41,399 nucleotides of DNA from Clostridia bacterium (GTDB taxonomy: Bacteria; Bacillota; Clostridia; Oscillospirales; CAG-272): NCBI GenBank assembly GCA_017411605.1, contig JAFQPR010000097.1, forward strand, positions 1 through 41,399, written 5' to 3'. The position numbers and the translations under genes were made by a program. Each line of letters begins with the position of its first letter. Within the stretch, counting starts at the first letter, position 1. This document shows, in pieces, positions 25,646-34,097 of the stretch. The notes beneath the pieces were generated by a model. It saw nothing but the letters and a program-made list of their open reading frames with translations, had not been told where the DNA came from and did not search any database.

Positions 25646-27003
25646 AAATACCGAGAAGAATATTAAATACACTTATTACGTCGCTTTCCGCGGGCGTTGT
25701 ACCGAGAATAGGGGCGCCTTATATTGCTATAGGAAGAGAAGAGGAGCTTGGCTCGCTTCTGGATAACCTCGACGACGTTGCAGACGGCGGGGCGGCGTGC
25801 AGATTCCTTATCGGACGCTATGGAAGCGGTAAAAGCTTTTTAATTCAGCTTATACGCGGAAGAGCGCTCGAGCGCGGATTTATTTGTGCCGATGCAGACC
25901 TTTCTCCCGAAAGAAGGCTTTCGGGCGGTAACGGCGCGGGACTCGCAACGTATAAAGAGCTTATGATAAATATGGCAAGCAAGGCGTCACCCGACGGCGG
26001 TGCGCTTCCCACGATACTTTCCCGTCATTACGCAAAGCTTCAATACGAGCTTGCGGAAGAAGGAATACTCCCCGATTCCGAGCTCTTTGAGCTAAAGCTC
26101 AAAAATAAAGTAATGACAATGCTTTCCGAGCTTGAATGCGACGTCGGCGGATTTGATTTTGCGAGAATACTCGGAGAGTATTATACCGCAATGATACGCG
26201 ACGATTCAGAGAAAAAGAGCGCTTGCCTCAGATGGCTGAGAGGCGAGTTTTCAAACAAGACCGAAGCGAATGCAGCGCTCGGATTCAGAGTCGGATGCGT
26301 TATAGATGACGATAATTGGTACGGCTTTATCAAGCTTTTCGCTTCGCTTTCGGTAAAGCTCGGTTATCTCGGATTTATCGTATTTATAGATGAATGCGTA
26401 AACCTTTATAAAATTCCTAACAGAATATCAAGAGAAGCAAATTATGAGAAGCTTCTCGCAATCTTCAACGATACTCTTCAGGGCAAAGCGAAGAATCTCG
26501 GCGTTATCTTTGGCGGAACGCCTCAATTCCTTGAGGATACGAGAAGAGGTCTTTTCAGCTACGATGCTTTAAAGAGCAGACTTCAGGATTCCAAATATGC
26601 CGCAGCTCACGGCTATCAGAATCTCTCATCTCCTGTAATAAGACTTCGCACGCTTTCGGGAGCTGAGCTTTTGGCGCTTGTGAAAAGACTTACTAATCTT
26701 TATGCGATGAGAGATGGCACGGAGCCACTCGTTACGGATAGCGAAATAGAACAGTTTGTAAATATGGCGCGCTCACGGGCGGGAGCTGATGAAATGCTTA
26801 CTCCGAGAGAAATAATCAGAGATTATCTTTCGTTCCTTAACGTCCTTCACGATAATAAGGATGCAAAATTCTCTGAGCTTTTGAAAAACGCCAGGTTTAT
26901 CGCTTCGGATGGCGGTGATGATTCGGACGATGGCTCGGGCGACGAGCCGCCTTCAGCACCGACGGGTGGTGGAACGGTAAGTTTGTTTGATATCGATATA
27001 TAA
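25621..27003 (+). CDS. P-loop ATPase of the BrxC/BrxD type (DUF2791)
   Basis: This 460-residue AAA-like ATPase has Walker A GRYGSGKS at 65-72 and Walker B IVFIDE ending at 258. The pattern GREEEL..LL before Walker A, VFIDECVNLYKI after Walker B, and the FGGTPQFLEDTRRGLFSYDAL segment are those of the BREX BrxC/BrxD ATP-binding family. BrxD-type proteins work with an Lhr-like helicase (BrxHI) in type 2 BREX/Pgl, and the same pair follows here. The C-terminus is an Asp/Gly-rich tail. It starts inside the TerB-N gene with GGAG 9 nt upstream, so translation is coupled. Family is confident; a defence role is inferred from context. Confidence 0.85.
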   Translation: MAFENTEVKIPRRILNTLITSLSAGVVPRIGAPYIAIGREEELGSLLDNLDDVADGGAACRFLIGRYGSGKSFLIQLIRGRALERGFICADADLSPERRLSGGNGAGLATYKELMINMASKASPDGGALPTILSRHYAKLQYELAEEGILPDSELFELKLKNKVMTMLSELECDVGGFDFARILGEYYTAMIRDDSEKKSACLRWLRGEFSNKTEANAALGFRVGCVIDDDNWYGFIKLFASLSVKLGYLGFIVFIDECVNLYKIPNRISREANYEKLLAIFNDTLQGKAKNLGVIFGGTPQFLEDTRRGLFSYDALKSRLQDSKYAAAHGYQNLSSPVIRLRTLSGAELLALVKRLTNLYAMRDGTEPLVTDSEIEQFVNMARSRAGADEMLTPREIIRDYLSFLNVLHDNKDAKFSELLKNARFIASDGGDDSDDGSGDEPPSAPTGGGTVSLFDIDI

Positions 27004-27036
27004 AACTAGGCAGAAATCACAAAAGGAGGGGTCGAA

Positions 27037-29265
27037 ATGTCAGAAGCGGATAGAATTTTCTCGCTTTTTCCTGATTTTATCAAGGAATATATATACGGTC
27101 ACGGCTGGAGCGAGCTTAGAGAAATACAGATAGCCGCAGCTCGTGTTATACTTGAGAGCGAAGATAATCTGTTGCTTTCATCGTCAACTGCGTCGGGAAA
27201 GACCGAGGCTGCATTCTTTCCTATAATTGCAGATATAGTTAACGATCCCGATGCGCCGTCGTCCGTTTCCGTATTATATATAGCACCTCTCAAATCCCTT
27301 ATAAACGACCAGTTTTACAGACTTGAGGAGCTGCTTGATATGTCCGGGATCACCGTTACGCATTGGCACGGTGACGTCAGTCAGTCGCACAAATCAAAGC
27401 TGCTTAAGAATCCGGAGGGCATTTTGCAGATAACTCCCGAATCCCTCGAATCTATGCTTATGAACAGAGCTAACGATATACCGAGGCTTTTCGGCTCGCT
27501 CAAATACGTTGTTATTGACGAGATCCACGCCATGCTTGGAGAGGATAGAGGTAACCAGGTCATCTGTCAGCTTTCAAGAATAGCAAGACTTATAGGCTAT
27601 TCACCGAGAAGAATAGGTCTTAGCGCGACTATCGGTGATATCGAGCTCGCGGCAAAGTGGCTCGGCGCTGGCAGCGGAAGAAATACGGTAGCGCCCGTAC
27701 CGCCTAAGACAAAGCTTCGTTGGCGGCTTGGCGCTGAACACTATTATATTCAAAACCCAAACGAAAATCAGACTCCGGGGCTTGACACCGCTCCTCAAGA
27801 GGATAGAGGCGGCAGAGCTGTACTCGACCCCGGTTATGAGTTTCTTTATGATGCAACAAGAGGTAAAAAAGCTCTTGTATTCTCAAATTCGCGCGAAGAA
27901 ACCGAGTATGTGACCGCAACGCTCCGTCAGATAGCTAAGGCTCGCGGAGAAGAGGATATCTTCCTTATTCATCACGGAAACCTATCCGCATCCTTAAGAG
28001 AGGACGCTGAAGCAAAGATGAAGGACGAAAGCGTTACTAAGGCTGTAACCTGCGCTACGGTTACGATGGAGCTCGGAATCGATATAGGCAGACTTGAGAG
28101 AGTGTGTCAGGTAGGCTCGCCTACAACCGTTTCGGGATTTCTTCAAAGACTCGGCCGCTCGGGCAGACGTGGAACGCCACCCGAAATGATAATGCTATAC
28201 AGAGAAGAAACGCCACTGCCCAACGCACCTCTCCCGGAGATAATTCCTTGGGATCTGCTTCGCGGCATCGGTATCGTTGAGCTATATTCCTCGGAGCGCT
28301 TTATAGAGCCCCCGAGGTTCAAACAAATGCCGCTTAGCCTCGCGTTCCATCAGACTCTCAGCATACTAGCCTCGGGAGGTGAGCTATCCGCAAAGGAGCT
28401 TGCCTCAAGGATATTATCCTTGCCGCCTCTTTCAACTATAGAAAAAGAGGATTACCGTATTCTTCTCGTATCAATGATAAACGATGACTATCTTGAGTTT
28501 ACCGAGGAGAAAAAGATAATCATCGGTCTTAAGGGTGAAAGAATTATCAACAGCTTTAAATTCTACGCCGTTTTCAAGGATAGCGAGGATTTTACCGTAC
28601 GTTGCGACAGTGAGGAGATAGGTACTATTACAACTCCGCCTCCCGTTGGCGATAGATTTGCGCTTGCGGGAAGAGTCTGGGAGGTAAAGGAGATCGACGT
28701 TCCGAGAAAGCTTATATTCGTTAAGCGAGTAGACGGCAAAATGGAGGTCTCCTGGCCCGGTGACAGCGGGGAGATACACACGAAGCTTTTGCTTGCAATG
28801 CGGGATATCCTATTTAACAATAAGGAGTACGCTTTCCTTGGCGATAACGCTAAGGTAAGGCTTGAAAACGCGCGCAGAGTTGCAGATAATGCCAAAATGA
28901 ACGATAATATGGTGGTATACCTCGGTGGTCAGAGCTACTGCCTTTTCCCATGGCTTGGAACGCGCTCGTTCAGAACTCTTCGCAGATTCCTTCAGAAGTA
29001 TGCGGGAGAGCTTGGAATCTTCGATATACAGAGCGAGGGCTGCTATTATATAAAGTTCAAGGCTAAGGATGATGCGGGTAAAAATCTTCTGTTCGGCATA
29101 CGTTCGATAATCGAGCGCGAGGGCATTGATACGCAAGCTCTTGTACGCGACGGAGAATGCCCGATATTTGATAAGTATGACGAGTATATTCCACCTGAGC
29201 TTCTTCGTATAGCTTATGCGAAGGACAGGCTTCTTGCGGATGAGATACTCGAAAGATTTGAGTAA
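27037..29265 (+). CDS. Lhr-like DEAD/DEAH superfamily 2 helicase
   Basis: This 742-residue ATP-dependent nucleic acid helicase carries motif I SSTASGKT (49-56), PLKSLINDQ (Ia), motif II DEIH (161-164), motif III SAT (196-198) and motif VI QRLGRSGRRG. The order and spacing match Lhr/BrxHI-type helicases. The C-terminal half, after about residue 400, has winged-helix and beta segments as in Lhr but is shorter than full Lhr proteins. It follows the BrxD-like ATPase by 33 bp with AAAGGAGGGG before the ATG. With the two genes upstream it forms a compact three-gene unit. Confidence 0.88.
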   Translation: MSEADRIFSLFPDFIKEYIYGHGWSELREIQIAAARVILESEDNLLLSSSTASGKTEAAFFPIIADIVNDPDAPSSVSVLYIAPLKSLINDQFYRLEELLDMSGITVTHWHGDVSQSHKSKLLKNPEGILQITPESLESMLMNRANDIPRLFGSLKYVVIDEIHAMLGEDRGNQVICQLSRIARLIGYSPRRIGLSATIGDIELAAKWLGAGSGRNTVAPVPPKTKLRWRLGAEHYYIQNPNENQTPGLDTAPQEDRGGRAVLDPGYEFLYDATRGKKALVFSNSREETEYVTATLRQIAKARGEEDIFLIHHGNLSASLREDAEAKMKDESVTKAVTCATVTMELGIDIGRLERVCQVGSPTTVSGFLQRLGRSGRRGTPPEMIMLYREETPLPNAPLPEIIPWDLLRGIGIVELYSSERFIEPPRFKQMPLSLAFHQTLSILASGGELSAKELASRILSLPPLSTIEKEDYRILLVSMINDDYLEFTEEKKIIIGLKGERIINSFKFYAVFKDSEDFTVRCDSEEIGTITTPPPVGDRFALAGRVWEVKEIDVPRKLIFVKRVDGKMEVSWPGDSGEIHTKLLLAMRDILFNNKEYAFLGDNAKVRLENARRVADNAKMNDNMVVYLGGQSYCLFPWLGTRSFRTLRRFLQKYAGELGIFDIQSEGCYYIKFKAKDDAGKNLLFGIRSIIEREGIDTQALVRDGECPIFDKYDEYIPPELLRIAYAKDRLLADEILERFE

Positions 29266-29294
29266 GGAGGGTGCGGATAATCGCACGGATTTAT

Positions 29295-30077
29295 ATGATA
29301 TACGATTTGCTTGCGCCCTTTTACGATAAGTTCAACGGCGATGTTGACTACTCCGCTTGGGCTGATTTTATAGAAAAAATTATTGAAAAAAACTACGGTA
29401 TGGGAAAGCCCGAGCTTGTGCTCGACCTTGGATGCGGTACGGGAAGTATGACTCTTGAGCTTGCAAAAAGAGGATACGATATGACGGGAATAGATTATTC
29501 CTGTGAGATGCTTGATATCGCAAGAAACAGAGCATACTCCGAGGGGTTCGGCGATAAAATACTATGGCTTATGCAAGATATGCGTGAATTCGAGCTCTAC
29601 GGCACGGTTGACGCTGTGGTCTGCTGCCTTGACGGTATAAATCACTTAACAGGGCAAAAAGATCTTGACAGAACGCTTGATCTTGTGCATAATTATCTTA
29701 TACCGAACGGCTTGTTTATTTTCGATATAAACGGAAAATATAAATTTGAAAATATCTACGCGGATGAAAGCTACGTTATGGAAAATGACGGCGCTGTGTG
29801 CATATGGCAGAATTATTACAATGCGAGAACAAAGCTCTGCGATTTCTACATTACGCTATTCTGCGAAGATGATGACGGCAGATACGAGAGATACGACGAG
29901 GTCCAACGAGAAAGAATGTATACTCTGAGATCGATAAAAAGCGCGCTCTCTCGCAATTCACTTGAATTTATCGGAGCATACTCGGATTTTGATTTTAATG
30001 AAGCAAGTGACGGCAACGAAAGAATTTACATAGTCGCAAGATGTAAAAAGGAAGGGGATTTATATGGCGAACAATAA
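29295..30077 (+). CDS. Class I SAM-dependent methyltransferase
   Basis: This 260-residue protein has the Rossmann motif I VLDLGCGTGSMTLELA near residue 42, an acidic strand-2 end TGIDYS, and DAVVCCLDGINHL as motif IV. It begins YDLLAPFYDKFNGDVDYSAWADFI, the normal start for this small-molecule methyltransferase group. The start is uncertain. AAGGAGG at 29264-29270 touches a GTG (29271) and is 24 nt from the ATG (29295), which has only GGA at 5 nt. The ATG is chosen from family shape. It overlaps hslO by 14 bp and lies 29 bp after the helicase, so it is in the same operon. The substrate is unknown. Confidence 0.82.
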   Translation: MIYDLLAPFYDKFNGDVDYSAWADFIEKIIEKNYGMGKPELVLDLGCGTGSMTLELAKRGYDMTGIDYSCEMLDIARNRAYSEGFGDKILWLMQDMREFELYGTVDAVVCCLDGINHLTGQKDLDRTLDLVHNYLIPNGLFIFDINGKYKFENIYADESYVMENDGAVCIWQNYYNARTKLCDFYITLFCEDDDGRYERYDEVQRERMYTLRSIKSALSRNSLEFIGAYSDFDFNEASDGNERIYIVARCKKEGDLYGEQ

Positions 30078-30951
30078 AGCATTGATAACAAGAGGAATGA
30101 CTCGTGACGGCTCAGCAAGAGTCCTTGTCATAAATTCAACGGCTCTTGTAAACGGAATGATAGAGGTGCATAAAACAGCTCCGACTGCAACTGCAGCGCT
30201 CGGTAGACTCGTAACTGCCGCTTCGATGATAGGAACTATGCTTCCCGAGGACGGCGATACCTTGACCATGGGCTTTAATTCCTCGGGTGAGATCTCTAAA
30301 ATGCTCGCCGTTGCGGATTACTATGGCAATGTCAAAAGCTATATAGACAATCCAAACGCAGATCCCAAGAGAAAGCTTAATGGCAAGCTTGACGTTGGCG
30401 GCGCACTCGGAGCGGGAACCTTTTATATGATAAGAGATATCGGAGGTAAAGAACCTCAGTGCGGAACTATCGAGATCGTATCGGGCGAGGTTGCCGAGGA
30501 TATCGCAACGTATTTCGCAAAGAGCGAGCAGATACCTACGGTGCTCTCGCTGGGTGTCCTCGTTGATACCGATTTCTCCTGCCGCGCTGCAGGAGGTGTT
30601 CTGATTCAGCTTTTGCCTTTCCCCGATGATAAGACCGTGGATCTGATAGAAAGAAACGCGGCTGATATTTCAAACGTATCGAAGCTCTTTGATGCAGGGC
30701 TTTCCAATGAAGAGATAATTGATATCGCTATGCGTGATATACCCTTCGATAAATTCGACACAATTGAGGTTGAATATAAGTGCGATTGCTCACGGGAGCG
30801 TATGAAAAAGAAGATCAAGGGACTTGGTGAAAGCGAGATAAAAACAATGTTTGACGAGCAGGAAAAAGAGGGCAAGGCGCGTGTGCTTACAGCCGTTTGC
30901 CACTTCTGCAACTCAAATTATGACTTCACCGAAAAGGATCTTCTTGGCTAA
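30064..30951 (+). CDS. hslO: Redox-regulated chaperone Hsp33
   Basis: This 295-residue holdase is switched on by oxidation and protects unfolded proteins in the cytosol. The C-terminal zinc switch is complete: C240-D-C242 and C279-HF-C282. The N-terminal substrate-binding part starts with the family pattern (ITRGMTRDGSARVLVINST). AAAAAGGAAGGGG precedes the ATG, which lies within the end of the methyltransferase gene (14-bp overlap). Placement behind the TerB-N cassette may be stress-related or simply operon convenience. Confidence 0.95.
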   Translation: MANNKALITRGMTRDGSARVLVINSTALVNGMIEVHKTAPTATAALGRLVTAASMIGTMLPEDGDTLTMGFNSSGEISKMLAVADYYGNVKSYIDNPNADPKRKLNGKLDVGGALGAGTFYMIRDIGGKEPQCGTIEIVSGEVAEDIATYFAKSEQIPTVLSLGVLVDTDFSCRAAGGVLIQLLPFPDDKTVDLIERNAADISNVSKLFDAGLSNEEIIDIAMRDIPFDKFDTIEVEYKCDCSRERMKKKIKGLGESEIKTMFDEQEKEGKARVLTAVCHFCNSNYDFTEKDLLG

Positions 30952-30998
30952 TCTGCTTTAAATTAAATATTGAATATGAAGAAAACGGAGGTTTTGAT

Positions 30999-32231
30999 AT
31001 GCTTAAAGGAAATGCTGTGGTTGGGCAGTCGGGAGGACCTACATCTGCCATAAATGCAACGCTCTCGGGTGTTATCAGAGGTTGCGCAGATGCAAACAAA
31101 TGCGGTGTTATAAACACACTTTACGGAATGAAAAACGGTATCGAAGGCTTGCTTTCCGAAAGACTTGTCGATCTTTGCTCTCACTTTTTTGACGAGGAGT
31201 GGCTAAAAACTCTCGAAACTACCCCTGCGGCGGCTCTGGGCTCATGCAGGAAGAAGCTGAAGAGTTATAATGACGATGCGCAAACCTATGAAAAATTGCT
31301 CTCAATATTCAAAAAATTCGATATCCGTTATTTCTTCTACATAGGCGGTAACGATTCAATGGATACCGTACTTAAGCTCTCTGATTATGCAAAAAATAAT
31401 AATTACGAGCTTATTGTTGTAGGCGTTCCGAAAACTATCGATAACGACCTTATGGCAACGGACCATACCCCCGGATTCGGCTCTGCGGCAAAATTTGTTG
31501 CAACTACCGTAAGCGAGATTTTCCGTGACGTAAACGTTTATACAGTCAAAGCCGTCACTATAGTTGAGATAATGGGAAGAGATGCTGGCTGGCTCACGGC
31601 TTCGTCTGCTCTCGCGAGCCTTGCGGGCGCAGGTCCCGACCTTATATACCTTCCCGAGCGTTCGTTTGATACCGAAGAGTTCATAGAGGACGTAAAGGCT
31701 GCGATGGAGAAGAATCCCGCAGTTCTCGTTTGCGCCTCCGAGGGAATAAGATTTGCTGACGGAGAATACGTTGGAAGCGGCGGTCAGTCGGGTGCGGTAG
31801 ACGCGTTTGGTCACAAATATCTTTCGGGTACGGGAAAGGTGCTTGAAAATATCGTAAAGGAAAGACTGGGATGCAAGGTTCGCTCAATTGAGCTCAGCCT
31901 TCCTCAGCGTTGTGCCGCTCACATTTCCTCAAAGACGGATATAGATGAGTCTGTCGGAGTAGGAAAAAGCGCCGTTTCTCTTGCGCTTTCGGGAAAAACG
32001 GGCGTTATGGCAACTATCGAAAGATGTGACGGTAAAGAATATTCTGTATCATTCGGTGTGGCAGATATAAGAACTATCGCGAACGAAATAAAAACCGTTC
32101 CCGAACGCTATATCAATGCGCGCGGCAACGGCGTAACGGAAGAATGTATGGAATATCTTAAACCTCTTATTGTAGGCGAAAACGATGTAAAGTACGAAAA
32201 CGGACTGCCTCTTCACGTGATAATTAAATAA
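30999..32231 (+). CDS. 6-phosphofructokinase, predicted PPi-dependent
   Basis: This 410-residue enzyme phosphorylates fructose 6-phosphate at C1 in glycolysis. The start VVGQSGGPTSAINATLSGVI, the catalytic TIDND (D148) and MGRDAGWLTA are PFK hallmarks. Two positions decide the phosphoryl donor. GGND has Asp119 where ATP enzymes have Gly (GGDG), and PKTIDND has Lys145 where ATP enzymes have Gly (PGTIDND). Both choices mark PPi-dependent PFK, a reversible form common in anaerobes. It follows hslO by 47 bp with CGGAGG before the ATG, so it may be read with the operon. Confidence 0.92.
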   Translation: MLKGNAVVGQSGGPTSAINATLSGVIRGCADANKCGVINTLYGMKNGIEGLLSERLVDLCSHFFDEEWLKTLETTPAAALGSCRKKLKSYNDDAQTYEKLLSIFKKFDIRYFFYIGGNDSMDTVLKLSDYAKNNNYELIVVGVPKTIDNDLMATDHTPGFGSAAKFVATTVSEIFRDVNVYTVKAVTIVEIMGRDAGWLTASSALASLAGAGPDLIYLPERSFDTEEFIEDVKAAMEKNPAVLVCASEGIRFADGEYVGSGGQSGAVDAFGHKYLSGTGKVLENIVKERLGCKVRSIELSLPQRCAAHISSKTDIDESVGVGKSAVSLALSGKTGVMATIERCDGKEYSVSFGVADIRTIANEIKTVPERYINARGNGVTEECMEYLKPLIVGENDVKYENGLPLHVIIK

Positions 32232-32313
32232 AAGCCAACTTGGCTTAAGGCAATGATATAATCCCCTTATTGCAGATTGCGTTTTTCGAATGTCTGCTTG
32301 AAGGGGATTATAT
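32232..32313 (+). other. Palindrome and long stem-loop after pfk
   Basis: AAGCCAA-C-TTGGCTT (32232-32246) lies right at the pfk stop. Then 13-bp arms (32256-32268 and 32301-32313, around TATAATCCCCTT) enclose a loop with a second stem GCAGA/TCTGC, separated by a symmetric 3-nt bulge. No T-run follows, so it is a poor terminator. It may protect the mRNA 3' end or be a small mobile remnant. Confidence 0.45.
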
Positions 32314-32371
32314 AATACGCAAGCCTAATGCAAATTTATGCAAATTTATTTATAATATTTTTTACAGATAC

Positions 32372-32400
32372 TTGATTTTTGTCGTAATATGTGCTAAAAT
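32372..32400 (+). promoter_or_regulatory. Promoter of the metK riboswitch transcript
   Basis: TTGATT (32372-32377), 17 bp and TAAAAT (32395-32400) lie 22 bp before the riboswitch. Confidence 0.75.
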
Positions 32401-32421
32401 ATATTCGCTAAATTTAATAAC

Positions 32422-32550
32422 CTTATCAAGAGTGGCGGAGGGACTGGCCCAATGAAGCCCGGCAACCTGTGTAAAATAAGGTGCCAATTCCTGTTAGATG
32501 AGTGTTTTGTAATCTCGGGAATGGCTTCTGCTCTCCGAGGTTTTTCTTTT
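32422..32550 (+). promoter_or_regulatory. SAM-I (S-box) riboswitch with terminator
   Basis: The aptamer spans 32422-32502. It has CTTATCAAGAG, GGAGGGACTGGCCC, ATGAAGCCCGGCAACC, GGTGCCAATTCC and the closing GATGAG, the conserved S-box order. The expression platform is a terminator with stem CTCGG/CCGAG (32514-32539) and GTTTTTCTTTT. High SAM is expected to stabilise the aptamer and stop transcription before metK. Confidence 0.96.
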
Positions 32551-32580
32551 GATACGGATGTTCACGAAAGGATATTTAAA

Positions 32581-33771
32581 ATGTCAGAAATTAAAAAAAT
32601 GCTTTTCACTTCGGAATCTGTTACCGAAGGTCACCCCGATAAGATATGTGATAAAATATCGGATGCTATACTTGACGAGATTCTCCGTCAGGACCCTATG
32701 AGCCGAGTTGCGTGCGAAACGTTTGCAACTACGGGTATTGTAAACGTTATGGGTGAGATCACCACTAATGCAACTATTGATATTCAGAAGATAGTACGTG
32801 AAACTGTTTCGGAAATCGGTTACACGAGAGCAAAATACGGCTTTGACGCAAGCACTTGCGCGGTACTCAGCTCTATTCATGCTCAGAGCCCTGATATTGC
32901 TATGGGTGTTGATAAATGTATCGAAGCTAAGGACGGTGAGATGACCGATGAGCTTGATACGGGAGCAGGCGACCAGGGACTTATGTTTGGCTATGCCTGC
33001 GACGAAACTCCCGAGCTTATGCCTCTTCCTATCTCTCTTTCTCATAAGCTCGCAAAGAAGCTTACAGAGGTTAGAAAGAACGGAACTCTCTCGTATCTTC
33101 GTCCCGACGGTAAAACTCAGGTAACCGTTGAGTATGTTGACGGTAAGCCTACGAGAGTTGATACAATCGTTGTTTCCTCTCAGCACAGTGAGGAGATCTC
33201 TCACGATAAGATCAGGAAGGATATTATTGACAAGGTTATCCTTCCCGTAGTTCCTACCGAGCTTCTTGACGGTAAGGTTAATATTTTCGTTAATCCCACG
33301 GGTAGATTCGTTATCGGCGGTCCTGCGGGGGATACAGGTCTTACGGGAAGAAAGATCATAGTTGATACATACGGAGGATATTCCCGCCACGGCGGCGGAG
33401 CTTTCTCGGGTAAAGACCCGACTAAGGTTGACAGAAGTGCATCTTATGCAGCAAGATACGTTGCTAAGAATATCGTAAAAGCAGGTCTTGCTACAAAGTG
33501 TGAGGTTCAGATAGCTTATGCTATCGGTGTTGCGAAGCCCGTTTCCGTAATGATAGATACCTTCGGTACTGCCGTTTGCTCCGAAGCAAAGATCTCCGAG
33601 GCTGTTTCTTCGCTCGTTGATCTCCGTCCCGCTGCGATTATTAATAAGTTCGATTTAAGACGTCCGATATACAAGGATCTCGCAGCGTACGGTCATATGG
33701 GAAGAGAAGAGCTTGGCGTTAAATGGGAAGAGTGCGATATAGCCGATGAGCTTCGCAAGCTTTGCCTTTGA
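32581..33771 (+). CDS. metK: S-adenosylmethionine synthetase
   Basis: This 396-residue enzyme makes SAM from methionine and ATP. It begins [26 protein letters not shown], has the [12 protein letters not shown] signature and [16 protein letters not shown] near residue 265. A longer frame opens at 32452, but that part is the riboswitch. The ATG at 32581 has AAAGGAT upstream and gives the normal family length. Control by the SAM riboswitch closes a feedback loop on its own product. It also supplies SAM for the methyltransferase and the radical activase in this window. Confidence 0.98.
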   Translation: MSEIKKMLFTSESVTEGHPDKICDKISDAILDEILRQDPMSRVACETFATTGIVNVMGEITTNATIDIQKIVRETVSEIGYTRAKYGFDASTCAVLSSIHAQSPDIAMGVDKCIEAKDGEMTDELDTGAGDQGLMFGYACDETPELMPLPISLSHKLAKKLTEVRKNGTLSYLRPDGKTQVTVEYVDGKPTRVDTIVVSSQHSEEISHDKIRKDIIDKVILPVVPTELLDGKVNIFVNPTGRFVIGGPAGDTGLTGRKIIVDTYGGYSRHGGGAFSGKDPTKVDRSASYAARYVAKNIVKAGLATKCEVQIAYAIGVAKPVSVMIDTFGTAVCSEAKISEAVSSLVDLRPAAIINKFDLRRPIYKDLAAYGHMGREELGVKWEECDIADELRKLCL

Positions 33772-33921
33772 TCGGAATAATACTGTAATTTGGGGCTGGC
33801 GCATTTAGGCGCAACCGAAAATGACAAAAAAACGACATAAAGAAGCTCTAAAATCAACAAATGAGCTAAGAATATGTGTTATAAGGTTGAAATTATACGA
33901 ATTTCTCCATCAAATTAAAGT

Positions 33922-34066
33922 CATTTTCTATTTGCGTTTCCCTCCCTCGACGTATTTATATACGCCTCACGGGTGGGAGAACGCAAATTTTCGCTCTAAA
34001 TCCCCCTAGCCCCTTAGCGCATTCGAGGGTAGCTAAAGTTTTGCACAACTTGAGCTACCCTCTTTT
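33922..34066 (+). repeat. Dispersed repeat copy 2 with terminal hairpin
   Basis: This copy pairs with 1-145. TTGCGTT (33932 on) can pair with AACGCAA, enclosing CTCCC/GGGAG and an inner CGTAT/ATACG stem. The inner stem of copy 1 has a different sequence but still pairs, which hints that structure rather than sequence is kept. It could be a 3' UTR element, a small RNA or a repeat family. Confidence 0.6.
34025..34066 (+). terminator. Terminator downstream of metK
   Basis: The 16-bp arms (34025-34040 and 34047-34062) have one mismatch and a 6-nt loop, followed by TTTT. It lies 250 bp after metK and just before the next gene. Confidence 0.8.
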
Positions 34067-34097
34067 AAAAACAAAAATGAGTTTTGGAGGTGATAAT

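Larger units (their letters stand above)
33772..34097. other. Gene-free region with repeat copy 2
   Basis: This 326-bp gap follows metK. The first 150 bases hold no recognised signal other than a weak GCGC hairpin near 33799. The rest is repeat copy 2 with a terminator and the ribosome binding site of the recD2-like gene (GGAGG, 34086-34090). Confidence 0.65.

Noticed and set aside
25621-29265. Calling a full BREX system
   Set aside because: Only the ATPase and helicase types are present; no pglX, pglZ, brxA or brxB is in the window.
32452-32580. Upstream extension of metK
   Set aside because: These codons are part of the SAM riboswitch and its terminator; MetK homology and a ribosome binding site begin at 32581.
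32584-33390. Minus-strand open frame of 268 codons within metK
   Set aside because: It is a shadow of metK; no start signal and no recognisable family.
34041-34097. Upstream extension of the RecD2-like gene
   Set aside because: It would start inside a terminator hairpin. The TTG at 34098 has GGAGG at 7 nt.
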